A stretch of 64,000 bases of DNA from Daedaleopsis sinensis (taxonomy: Eukaryota > Basidiomycota > Agaricomycetes > Polyporales > Polyporaceae): the NCBI GenBank assembly GCA_033807695.1, contig CM066301.1, positions 4,836,001 to 4,900,000 on the forward strand. The letters are read 5' to 3'. The notes beneath the pieces were generated by a model. It saw only the letters and a program-made list of their open reading frames with translations, did not search any database and had not been told where the DNA came from. Below are positions 46,388 through 57,131 of the stretch, one piece after another (within the stretch, counting starts at the first letter, position 1; the number at the start of each line of letters is the position of its first letter). The position numbers and the translations under genes were made by a program.

Positions 46388-48230
46388 ATGGAAGACACGG
46401 TATCCGGCGCAGCAATACTTGCTGCCCTTGGCAAATCGTTGGCTGCCGATTCGTGAGCACTTGAGCGGTCTGCGAACATCAATCGTATAAACTCACTCAC
46501 GCTCGTTGTAGTCGGCTACAAAGAACGACGGTCTTGGCGTTAGGCAGTGAGCTCGAACATTCTCTCTGTCCACAAGCATAACTACTGATGTGTACCGTTA
46601 GCGCTAGCCTTGTACGACACCATGCTCACATTCGATCGCGAGGTTCGCCTCGTCTGGAGGCGCAAGATCACTGGTGCCTCAGTCCTCTATCTCGTGAACC
46701 GCTACCTCTTTCTGCTCCGCCTTCCTCTCGAGTTTCTGAGGGCCAATGGTCGATCAGTAAAGGTGCGTTCTCCCCCCTGATTCATCATTGTTGTCTTAAG
46801 TCCTTAACCACCGTTCCACAGCAGTAGGCGACTCCCTTCCGCACGCATTATGTCTTCTAATCTATCTGATGGGCTATAGATGCGACACTCTACTCATAAT
46901 AGAAAAAGTCGGGGAATATGCACTATGCATCGCCTGGAGCCGTGCGTCCTGATTTCGCCGTGTCTTCCGCATTGCACCGGCTAGGAGGTACTAATTCTAA
47001 TTTATGCGCTGCACAGTATTCACCGCTATGCGGGCCCACGCTCTTATAAGAAGCCACATGTGGCTCAATGTCACGATCTTCATGATATCTGCAGTACCTT
47101 TTGCGACAAACCTGGTGCGTCTCCATTCGATTATTCAGTCTTGTCGTGCAAACCACGAAAACCATTGCACCTACTATGCTCTATTAGTATTGGACGACAC
47201 ACACTATGGCAATCGTGCTTCCGGCTCCTCAATTGCTCCTCTGTCACGATGCTCCCGTCAATCAAAAGCTACAATCAGTGAGTGTTCGCTAGCCACACGC
47301 ACGGTCGACAGTGACTCACGAGTGAATTCGACATATTGAACGCAGATGTATGTACGCCTGGTGTACGTGTGCTTTACACCGCCTGACGCGATCCGCTGCG
47401 ACATACACAGTGGTCATCTTCACTCGCGTGTCTGCCATCGCCGCTGACATGCTCGTCCTCGCTATCACATGGGTCACTACGTTCAACTCGTGGCGTGACA
47501 CCAGACGCACGAAGCTCCAGTCGTCTCTGCCCGGACTGCTGTTGCGTGACGGTCCGTGCGGTACTCGTCTAGTATCTGCGTCTGCTAATCGGAGCCTGCG
47601 AATGTAGGAACCGCGTACTTCCTGTACGTTGCTCCCACTAAATGCCCATCGGTCGGCGAGGACTCATTTCCCCGCGCGGCATACGTCAGGATACTGTTCA
47701 CCATCCACATTATCCATCTGGTATTCACCCTAACTGGAGTCTATTTCGATGGAGTGACGACCTCTGGAAACTTCGGAGATACGTGAGTAGCATGCAGTGG
47801 CTGGTCTTGCATTTCACGTACATATTCGACCACACCTCTACTATTCAATCGCGGAAGTAGCTGATGACTGTGACTTCCCGCCCACAGAATGACCGTGATA
47901 CTCGTCTCGCGGTTCCTGCTCAATCTACGCGGCTTTGACCGCTCGGGACGCGCGGGGTCGGGATCATCCACAACCGGCGTGGCGGGACGGTGGAGTCAGC
48001 AGGTTCTTCCGTGCGACCTCACGGGCTCGAGTAGCTCACCTTCGAACGAGCTTGAGGTCCACAGATCGCAAAGCCTTTCTTCCCGAGTCACCGAGTTCGT
48101 GCTGCCACTTGGTGCCCCGCTAAGCGACTTCTGCGGGATCGATGAGGAGGTCGAAGAAGACTCTGAAGTTGATAAGGATGCGGTAACGATGAGCGAGGTG
48201 TTCAGGGACGGGGATAGGAGAGACTGCTAG
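46388..48230 (+). pseudogene. DUF6533-type integral membrane protein, paralogue M2, with a one-base phase conflict
   Basis: All twelve exons of M1 have counterparts: 46388-46452, 46512-46546, 46602-46762, 46822-46823, 46880-46941, 47017-47114, 47188-47277, 47411-47551, 47608-47623, 47690-47782 and 47888-48230, plus a 2-nt exon AT after a GCAG acceptor near 47345. Exon lengths match M1 (35/161/2/62/98/-/2/141/16/-/343) except exon 1, exon 11 (93 instead of 84, in frame) and exon 7 (90 instead of 89). That extra base puts the last five exons out of frame, so either the gene is inactivated or exon 7 is spliced differently. Hallmarks are LALYDTMLTFDREVRLVWRR...YLVNRYLFLL and ILVSRFLLNLRGFD. Confidence 0.68.
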
Positions 48231-48713
48231 GATTGGCCGGTTGGTGTCCATTGGCATGTGTAAGGAGGACGATGAGGGGATATCGCCGGTCTAGGTCACC
48301 GACACAGCCCATGCGAGTCGAACAAATGTGCGTGCTGTGTAGAAGAGGGCCGATAGCTGGGCGTAGTTATGCGACCAGTAGCATTCTGGCTGCTCGACTC
48401 AACTCTCGACTGAGCCCAACTCGAACGGATACGGATGTAATGGATTGAACCTGCAGCTGGATGTAACGGAAGGTCACTGGTCAGTAAACACCATTATTGT
48501 TCGGTCATCTCGGAGCGCCCAAAGTAGCGAATCAACGGCAGCGGGCCGGCTACTCACAACACCGGCGCCCGCACGAGTTGACCGACGACGACGACCGGCG
48601 ACCGCGATGGCTTCAGCTTCAGGTCTTTCCGCCACAACCACCCTCTTAGACCACGACTTTCCTCTCTTCTCCTCCTCACAGCACTCCCGCTTCCCCTCTC
48701 ATCGGCAGTGACT
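48231..48713. other. Intergenic stretch with the T5 promoter
   Basis: Nothing specific is recognised; pyrimidine-rich sequence precedes the T5 start. Confidence 0.35.
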
Positions 48714-49504
48714 ATGACGGTCTGGAAAGGCGTGCCGCCCGCCGTGCAGGCGCGACTCACCAAGAAGCCGGACACACTCACGGGCTTCGATGGGTTCGCG
48801 CGCGCGGTCGGGAGCAGGCTGGTGCTCGAGGAGGTCGCGGTGTCCGAGCGCGCGAAGGACGGGAAGGCGCAGGCGCGGCTGACATACACGACGACCGTCG
48901 AGGAAGGTGCGTACTACGCGTTTGCTGCGTTCGTCGTCCGCTGGCGCGTAGTGCGGGGTGCGAGGTGCTGAGGGCGAGTGTTCTGCTCTTTAGATATGGT
49001 GAACATGAGAGGGACGCTGCATGGAGGGTGCGCGGCCTATCTCATCGACATGTGCGTACCCTTCTTTGTGCTGTTCTGGCGTGCGCGACTGCTCATCTGA
49101 TATACTCTGCTACCCGCGCGTAGATGCTCGTCGATTGCCCTGCTCGTGCTCGCGCATACGTTGGAGAAGCAGCCGTTCTATGTCTCCCAGGCGATCAACA
49201 CGACGTTCCACGCGCCCGCGCCTCGGTCCGTCCTATCTCGCTCATCCCCTCCAGGCTCCGTCTAGCGTCCACTCACGCATCTTGAGCAGTGGGGCGAAGA
49301 TAGAGATCATCAACACTACGGTCTCGTTCGGCGCGCGGACCGTGTCTGCGGTCACAGAGGTACGCATGTCTCCCACTCGCTGTCTATGTCTATGTCGACG
49401 TCCGCTCATGTCCCCGATGCGCGCAGATCTGGGACGTCACGAACAACCGGCTGTGCGTGACGGGCGTGCACAACAAGATGGCGCCCTCGCAGCCCAAGCT
49501 ATGA
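48714..49504 (+). CDS. HotDog-fold thioesterase, paralogue T5
   Basis: Five exons, 48714-48906, 48994-49051, 49124-49225, 49290-49359 and 49427-49504, give 166 residues in phase. It is the most canonical member: His74-Gly-Gly-Cys and Asp83 (TLHGGCAAYLIDI), FHAPAP, SFGARTVSAVTE and IWDVTNNRLCVTGVHNKMAPS. Strong GC3 bias compared with T1-T3 and the pseudogenes suggests it is under good selection. Presumed acyl-CoA thioesterase of the ACOT13/PaaI type acting on a fatty- or aryl-acyl-CoA; location and substrate unknown. Confidence 0.9.
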
Positions 49505-50495
49505 CTGAGTTCCATGTCGGACGCGTGCGTGAGTCAGGCTCTCAGAAGTTCTCTACATAATCCATGCGTAGTTGAGCTGATGTGGATGCGTACATTCCAG
49601 ACATCGCTACTCTATCGCGCTTATGCTATTACTACCGTACAACGCGCAGGAAATACACACTAGACTCCGGGTCGCTGGCCGTATGCATATGTAGCATCGC
49701 CCCCCGCATCATGCAACGGCAAGGCCATCGCCCATATGTTCGCGCCTCCAACAGAGTGCTAGAAATTCAAGCAGAGAATGCGACGAGGGTTATGTTTACG
49801 ATCGCTGTCCCGCGGCGAACATCAAGGTACGTCTTACTATACTACTACCATTTGTTTGTTCTATTCGTATTGGTGTGAGCTTGCGATGTGTATCTCGCCT
49901 GCAGCACCATGCTCTCCGAACATAGGCGGAAGCGTATCCGTGCGCGGGGGTCTCTCGCGGGTTGGAAGAGGATGGTAGTATGTAGCTGAACGTTTGGATG
50001 ACATCATGATTCAAGACGCGTGAGCGTCTAGCAATGTGCTGAGGTGGTTTGGCCCGTTCGACTTGTAAGTTCTTCTCTTCAAACTGCAGAGCTCCAGAGC
50101 TCGAGTAGCTGTGATCCCATATCCACGTCTATGTTCTGGCACCGTGCCAGTGGAAACTCGAGCAGATGCTGGTACTGTCCCTGATCTGCTTCCTTGGTCG
50201 TCAACACCGTCACCGACATCCCCGACGTCCACACGTTCTCCTATTCAACAACGGTCTCCTCGGCCTCGTCGCACTCACGCTCAACTTTCAACACTTCTAT
50301 AGCTGACGTCTAGCAGTCATCCACCACTATTCCCCGCTCTAGTCTCACTTGATCTCAAATAATCTGGCGCGCGCAGCCACCAGGTACTTATGTAGCACCG
50401 AGCTATCGAGCGATCAGCTCGGATTTCAACCATCCCCGGGTCCATCCCCCCTCAAACTCATCCTCTTGCTCTCTCTCCTATTCACCAGCCTTGCG
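49505..50495. other. Intergenic stretch, nothing recognised
   Basis: No gene is supported. An in-frame extension of the next gene back to 50349 is possible and would give a hydrophobic leader, but it is judged 5' UTR. Confidence 0.35.
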
Positions 50496-51991
50496 ATGAG
50501 CTCAGATCCGCTCTTTCCCCCAGGCGCGCTCCTCGACCCGCACCTCGTCGCCTCTACGCTCGCCGCCCCCCCTTTCGTCTCCATCGACGGCATCCCCAAT
50601 GTCCGCGACTTCGGCGCAGGCTACCCGTCCTCGCTCCCCTCAGCCCCGACCCCGACGTCGACACGCACGATCATCAAGCCCCGCACGCTCTTCCGCTCGG
50701 GGGAGCCGTCGCGCATTACCCCGCAGGGCGTCGCGCAGTTCCGCGCGCTCGGCATCCGCAAGATCTTCGACCTCCGCGCGGACGTCGAGGTCGCCAAGTG
50801 GGGCTCCGCCGCCGCTGCGGTCGCGGCGCTGGAGGGCGTCGAGGTCGTCCGTGCGCCCATTCTGGACGAGGCGATGGACCCGGTGGGGATCGCGAAGCGG
50901 CTGAAGGACTTTTCGGAGGACGAGGCGCAGGTGAGCACATTGTTCTGATTCACGGGCTGGGCCCGGGTCGCGTGTGGGCGTGAGTTGAAGAAGGGTGCGC
51001 GGGTGTGAGTAGGCGTTTCTGAAGATGAACACGTACATACTCAAGAGCGGGGGCCCCGCCGTCGAGAAGCTCCTCGTCCACCTCCGCGACCACCCCGACG
51101 AGCCCTGTCTCGTGCACTGCACGGCAGGCAAGGACAGGTCCGGCATGCTCGCCGCCATTATCCTCCTGGTACGCACCTTCTTCCGCTCGATTTGTATACG
51201 CGCGGCTCACCCGCAGATACAGCTGCTCGGCGCGCGCGAGGAGGACGTGGTGGCCGATTACGCGCTCACGACCGTCGGGCTGCAGCCGATGCTCCCGCTC
51301 CTCATTGCGCGCTTCCAGAAGGAGGACGTGTACCGTGATAACTGGCAGGGCGCGTTGAACATTGCTACCGCAAAGTACGTCCCGTTGCACATTGCACATC
51401 CGGCATCCGGCATCCCACAAGAGCCCGCATCGCACATTGCCCATTGCCCCGCCCGTCCCTTCCCTTACCGTCAGGTCGCTCCCGGTTGCCCTCAGGGCGG
51501 CACAGCTGGACGCGGCAGCTCATCGCGCGGGGGCGCATCGCGGACTACCAGGCAGAGATGCGCGTCGACCGTTCCGGGGGAAGCTCGCGCCAGGCTGCCC
51601 CTGCGCAGCGGCGACCGGCTCTCTGTCGGGTACGGACCGCTCCAGCTGCACGCACCTGCGGTCCTCGGCGTCCGCGAACGGCGGGCGAGGATGCTCGTCG
51701 ACCGTTGAAGCTGAAGGTGTCGGTGAAGCTCGCGCTGGAAGACTGACGTCTGCGCATACATGCGCCTCGACCATCCACCGCTGCTCGTTGATCGTTGTAC
51801 ACTAGACGCGCGCTGACACGCACCCCGCACCTCACAGACCAGGCTCCATGGAGGCCGTGATCGAGATGCTGAAGCGCGAGTACGGCGGGGTCGAGGGCTA
51901 CGTGCGGCAGCATACGACGCTCACGGACGCGGACGTCGCGCGCATCCGCGCGAATTTGCTCGTGCCTGCTGGACCAGGAAACGACGCGTGA
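50496..51991 (+). CDS. Tyrosine-protein phosphatase of the PF13350 type, paralogue P1
   Basis: Four exons, 50496-50930, 51013-51168, 51217-51374 and 51838-51991, give 300 residues in phase. Motifs in order: DGIPNVRDFG (residues 31-40), LFRSGEPSRIT, KIFDLRADVEV, then the P-loop HCTAGKDRSG with catalytic Cys181 and Arg187 (exon 2), and ADYALTTVGL. The C-terminal EAVIEMLKREYGGVEGYVRQHTTLTDADV helix pair closes the fold. The enzyme hydrolyses phosphotyrosine (possibly other phosphates) in the cytoplasm. Intron 3 is 463 nt, far above local size; it is also present, decayed, in paralogue P2. A start at 50349 would add a hydrophobic leader and is not preferred. Confidence 0.88.
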
Positions 51992-52439
51992 GCTGGGGAC
52001 GGGCGGATTCATGCGAGGCGAATTCGCGAAGTGAGGTTGTGCGTGCGGGGCGAAGACGGAGAGGGAGTACGGACTTGAAGCAGGTGAGGCGAGGCTGGTA
52101 AGGTGAGTGGTTTTCGAGATGTTCGAGGTGGCGACTGACTTCGAGAACTAGATAAGGCTGTAGTATGCGTCGACTCGATGAATACAGAGTCTCTAGCGAG
52201 GTCTGTACGCACGCGAGGCTTATCCCGCTGGTATAGTCGATTGCGCCGCCGTTATCGTGGCGCACATCTGCACTCGCCTCTCAACGAGGGCGCGTATACT
52301 CTTCTGTGTGGGGTTTGGCCTTGCGGAGGTATTCTGAACATTGTGGGACACATTCCGAGCGCCTTTCCGATACCGGGAGCTCGCGGTCTCCGAGTGCGCC
52401 TCTGCCGTTTCTGCGCTCGGAGCGTTGCAACTACTGGGC
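51992..52439. other. 3' flank of P1, part of a duplicated block
   Basis: 52060-52250 matches 58190-58330 downstream of the P2 pseudogene, so the duplicated unit extends past the gene. No gene is supported. Confidence 0.5.
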
Positions 52440-52690
52440 CTCGACACTGTCTGTGCGTTTTTTTGAAGAGGCGATAGTCCCGGTAGGCTGGGGAGGTTTC
52501 GGAGCACGAGTCGCAGGTGAGTACATCGTTGCCCATAATTGCGAACACGTTGAAGACGGGCGGCATGGTAGGGGTTCTGAACATGCACATGTACAACCTC
52601 GAGAACGGGGTGCCCACCGTCGAGGAGCCCTTCGTCCACCTCCCCGCCCACTGCCCAGCTTCTCAGCCGCCCATATCCGACTCGGAGCGA
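52440..52690 (+). pseudogene. Phosphatase relic P3 (end of exon 1 and start of exon 2)
   Basis: GAAGAGGCGATAGTCCCGGT near 52467 matches the DEAMDPVG part of P1 exon 1, and a GTGAGTA donor follows near 52517. About 52570-52660 encodes a degraded counterpart of AFLKMNTYILKSGGPAVEKLLVHL (here VLNMHMYNLENGVPTVEEPFVHL). The catalytic loop is gone. Confidence 0.65.
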
Positions 52691-53919
52691 TCGTCTGTCC
52701 CATGTGCGGTGCGTGCACCCGAGTATGAGCCGTCGGTTCTCAGTGTTCATGGGTGATTTCTCGTTCGCTGCAGAGGCTTCCTGCAGGATCCACCGAGCTT
52801 CACCAGCTGCCTCTGGCTCGTGGAGGCTCGTGGCGATGTGTACCGAGTCTGCTGGGAACCGATGGATAGAAGGACGGACGGACGAGAACGTGCTGGCACT
52901 GGACGGGTCCTTGTTCAAACGTTCACGTTCGATCTCATATACCCTGTCCGAGGCAGCTCTAATCCTGTGCCGGTGCCACAGACCTCGGACAGGGAGGACG
53001 ACGCTCGAGCAAGTCGACCCGAGCGCTGGCCTCCCGACGCCGAGCCCTGTGTACTATGTGCTGGCTCCAGCCTAAGCGTGCACCTAAGCCTGCCCGAGGG
53101 ATAACACAGCCTCGAGATTGAATTCGGCGGCGAGACTGCATATCCGAGGTATGCACAAAGGTGTGCGCAATGACACTATCTGCACTTTACAATCCTCACA
53201 GACAGTATCTTAGCTCGAACCCTTGCTACACGAGTGAACGTGCCCGGGCGCGTGTATTCAAGTAAGTCAACATGGTCGTGCCGTTTATGTGTGCTCAATG
53301 GAGCATCGCATCGCAGGTCCGTACTCGTTGGCTGATGGTAGCGTGCCGTGACTCGCCTCGATCAAGTGAGGCTTGCTCCGGGTCAGACAGTCAGAGTGCT
53401 TCAGGTCAGGCCCTGTACGGTCGCAGTCCACATTAGCCCCGGTCGTCTAAACGTACGTCGTGCGCCATTGCTTGGATCCTGCTGGTTTACGCATGGACGT
53501 CGCGCTTGTGTTCCATGTGCTGCCCCATAACATTCCTCATCCTCATTTCCACGGTCTGTCACGCCAAAGATAGGACACTGGGAGAGGGCACGGCACGAGA
53601 ACCGTCACCATGCACCATGCATGGCTGTACGCACGAGGTGGTCTACTTGAATTTCGAACGGTCATATATGCCAATTATGTCAGTTCAGTGCCTCGAGGCC
53701 GTCCCTGCGGCCTTTGGATGGAATGAACCAGCCTTTCATAAGCACCTTCCGGACCTTTGTGGTTGAGAAGAGCAGCCCTCGTGCTGTATATGCTGCCGCC
53801 ATGGACTGGGTTGCATTGCAAATTGAATATGCGTGGGATGTTATAAGTCTCAAGCGGCTGTGGAACACTGCAGACTTCGGACGACACTCCCTGCTCACCT
53901 CCTCCTCTTCGCACTTCCT
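52691..53919. other. Intergenic stretch, nothing recognised
   Basis: No gene is supported between the phosphatase relic and the F-box-like gene. Confidence 0.35.
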
Positions 53920-55619
53920 ATGGACAACAGCCGTCTTCCCATCGATGTCTGTGAGCGCATCATCGATGCGGTCAATCACCTTGATGAAGACACCCGGAGA
54001 CGGAGACTACCATGGACAGATGTTGAAAGCGCCGATATATCTCGCTATTCAGTCTTGTGCGCCACCTCTCTCGTCTGCTCATCGTGGCGTTTCCGCTCCC
54101 AGTTCAATCTCGTCTCCAAAGTTGTTTTGACGAATGCATCCCAACTTGATCGCCTTCTACGCACACTCACGGAGAGGCCTGCTCTGTCATCTTGTATCGT
54201 CGAAATTGATGTCCGTGACAGGACTTCCTACATACCGCTACACCGCCTAGCCCTCCAGGGCCCACTCCGACCAGACGGGGTTGAAATAACTCTCGTCGTC
54301 GATTGGAAACTCTATCCTCCGCGGTATTGGGATACTGCTCTAGGACACCTCCACAATCACATCACAAGCCTTACAATCAACCTATACTATGACACTTCCT
54401 TACCAGCATTCCTCCGCTTCATCTGGGCCCTACCAAGGCTACAACACCTCGCGATTTCTGGGGATTCCAAAAGAACATATCCCGCATCCTGTACCCGTGG
54501 CAGGTCAAAGTCAGATTCTGCATGCTCGGCCCTACGAGCACTCAAAATGAACGTGAGCTTTTGTACTTGTGGTAGCCTTTTGTGTGTCGAATTTACAAGC
54601 ATTTCCAGGGCCCAAGTCTTTTGGGTAATTTCCCTCCTTACGCGTTCGGAACGCTCGTGCACAACTTGGAAATTAACGTCACGCACATGAGCTGGAAATC
54701 CTCCGAACGTGAGCTGAAGGAATCCAAAGTTTGCTTTATCATCTAACATCCAATACTAATCCCTGTTTTGATTCTCCTACCTAGATTCTGCCATCTTCGA
54801 CGTCATCTCCAACTTCCGAGATCTGCACGCATTAAGCATAGTGACCACTGTTCCAGACGAATCCCTCGGCAAGCCTGAGGATCCCACCTCTGAGTTTAGG
54901 ACACAACGGCTGTGGCATTTCCTCGCCTCCGTAACCTCTTACGACCATCTCTATAGTCTCGACATTGCGATACACCCCCGGGCCGAAGGTGATATAAATA
55001 TAGCAGTGGTCTACAGTTATCACTTCACCCGTGATACCTTCTTGGAGATATATCTTGGAGAAGGGATGCAAGACATTCTCGATCGCCTCCACGGACTACG
55101 CGAGCTACGCTGGACGCTCATGGAGAACGACTCCAACTATGATAATGCCTGGTGGAAGGAGCAGATAACTCGACGCCTCTCGATCCATCTACACTCCACC
55201 GCCTTACTCGACGTACAGATCATATTCAAGGCCTCAGGTCTGTTCTAAGACTTTCCCATCAGATCTACGCTGATGTCGTGCTATTAGATCGCTACAAGTC
55301 CCTTTGGGGTGATGACAGGCTGTGGGACACGGGACCGGAGATCGACAGTGAAATGGAGAATGAGACAGACAACGGGACGGACACGGACAACGGGAGCGTG
55401 GTAGAAACGTCGCCCGATGACAGTGGCTTGACCGCGGACAATCTGACAGGTGCCGCTTACACGGATGACGATGCGGAGAGTGCGTCCGTGGGCGGTCGGG
55501 CATCGGGCGATACAGAGGGCGAGTCGGACGAAGATGCAGCCGCCTCCTCTCACACGAACGAGGACGCAGAGGGAGGAGATACCGGAGACGGGCAGCACCA
55601 GGGCGAGAGCTCGGAGTAG
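53920..55619 (+). CDS. F-box-like protein with long acidic tail (different family)
   Basis: Four exons, 53920-54552, 54609-54708, 54785-55237 and 55288-55619, give 505 residues in phase. The N-terminus (SRLPIDVCERIIDAV...LCATSLVCSSWRFRSQF) is a degenerate F-box of the kind common in Polyporales, followed by LRR-like strands (HITSLTINL, RLQHLAIS, LHALSIV). The last about 95 residues are a disordered Asp/Glu/Ser/Thr/Gly-rich tail. The final intron is only 50 nt; reading through it would stop at 55248 (KASGLF), giving a shorter alternative product. It is not related to the WEL-ending F-box family. It lies between two phosphatase-derived blocks. Confidence 0.75.
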
Positions 55620-57131
55620 GACAGGAGTGCGGTACGCGAAGTGAAGGGGCCCCGGGCAGCGTCGAGGACTCCGAGCGCGGCGCACAGACCTGGTGGAGAG
55701 GAGACGCGCACCGTGAAACCTCGCAATCTTGCACGTATAGGGGGCGAGAGGTGGAACGTACCGGCCGGACTGGTATAGCAGGAGACGGGGGAGGGAGGGT
55801 GTGTCCGCACGCGGGGCGCGGCCGAGTCTGATGATGTCGACGTGGATCCGGACGGACAGTGACTGCTAGATATCGATTTCACAGATTGTTGGTTTGTAAC
55901 AGTATTTGTATCGGACAGAGATCGAGAACCTGTGCGCTCTACTGGTGGCGGAACGAGCTACACGGCGACTCCTCGCTTTAGGGCTGAGCGCTGAGCGCTG
56001 ATGGCTCCCGCGCGAAGCTGAGGACGAGAGCGACATGTGCGCATGGTGAGATCAAGCGGCGCGATGGCGACTGGCCAGAGGTGAAGAGAGGGGGTAACGA
56101 ACTGTGACTCGACGTCGAGAGGCTCGTATTTTATCTGTGCGAGCGGTCAGGAAAGCTTCCACTACAGGTGAAGATGCATGTACTGTACCGATGCGTGTCT
56201 TCCGCTTCAACGTTGGTGCCATTCAGGTGTCATTGCGTTTGCATTGCGTACCAGCACGAGCTGAGGACGATTCGAACTTCAAGTTGGCGGTCAGTTCGCG
56301 TTGCTAGTGCAAGTACTGTGAGCAGAGAGAATGAGGTCTGATTTGTTAGGATGGTACTGTGACCTATAGGACTACACCGTGACTGAAGTTCGCAGATGTG
56401 GCGGACGGTTCGTGGTGGAAGAGATGTTGAAAGTGGGTGTCCGCCGCGTCACGACACAAGGCTCGGGGTTCTCGGCTTGATTAGGTAAGTATAGGCGCCT
56501 ACTACTACTGGCACTGGCAGCTCGATACTCAACTAGTGTTGCTTTTATGTCTCTCTCATGCGTCTCATCTCTTCGAACCTGCGAGTCGCTCTGGACATGG
56601 AGAGGACGCTCTTACACCCTCAATGCGGCCCTCCGACGACTTTCCAGCATTGATCGTGAAACCAGAGGAGGGTCATGGTGCGCTCGCCACTGGGGGGACG
56701 CTGACGGATTCACACTATGATAGAGTGCATGGATGCCGAGGATACGTGTTAGAGGACTGTTCGGTAAGTCTAAATCCTCCAATTATCTGTGATTCCACTT
56801 CCGACGCCGTCAACACGTCCTGACGTACGCCCACTCCCTCCCGCTGCGGCTTCTGTCCCGTAGATCCTCGCACGACCCTTGTACGCAAGCCTGTCCCAAT
56901 CACAAGCCCATCTGTATACGTGCGAGGTCGAGAAAGGGCCCAGGTTGTGTTGGACGTCGTTAGTGAGTACCATCCTCAAAGGGTGTGCAGCGAGGCTAGC
57001 GTCCAGGATCTCACGCGGTAGCAAAAAGACGCTTCGACGTCTGTCGCAGGGCTGCGCGGATGTGCTCTCAGTGCCGCGACGATGATCGCGTCGTTGCGGC
57101 ACATTTGTCACCGGCACCGACCAGCCTCGCA
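55620..57131. other. Intergenic stretch, nothing recognised
   Basis: No gene is supported. Short frames on both strands lack domains. The right end corresponds to the upstream flank of P1. Confidence 0.35.

Noticed and set aside
48231..48713. CRISPR-like or regularly spaced repeats anywhere in the window
   Set aside because: None found; tandem arrays present are minisatellites without unique spacers, and the genome is clearly eukaryotic.
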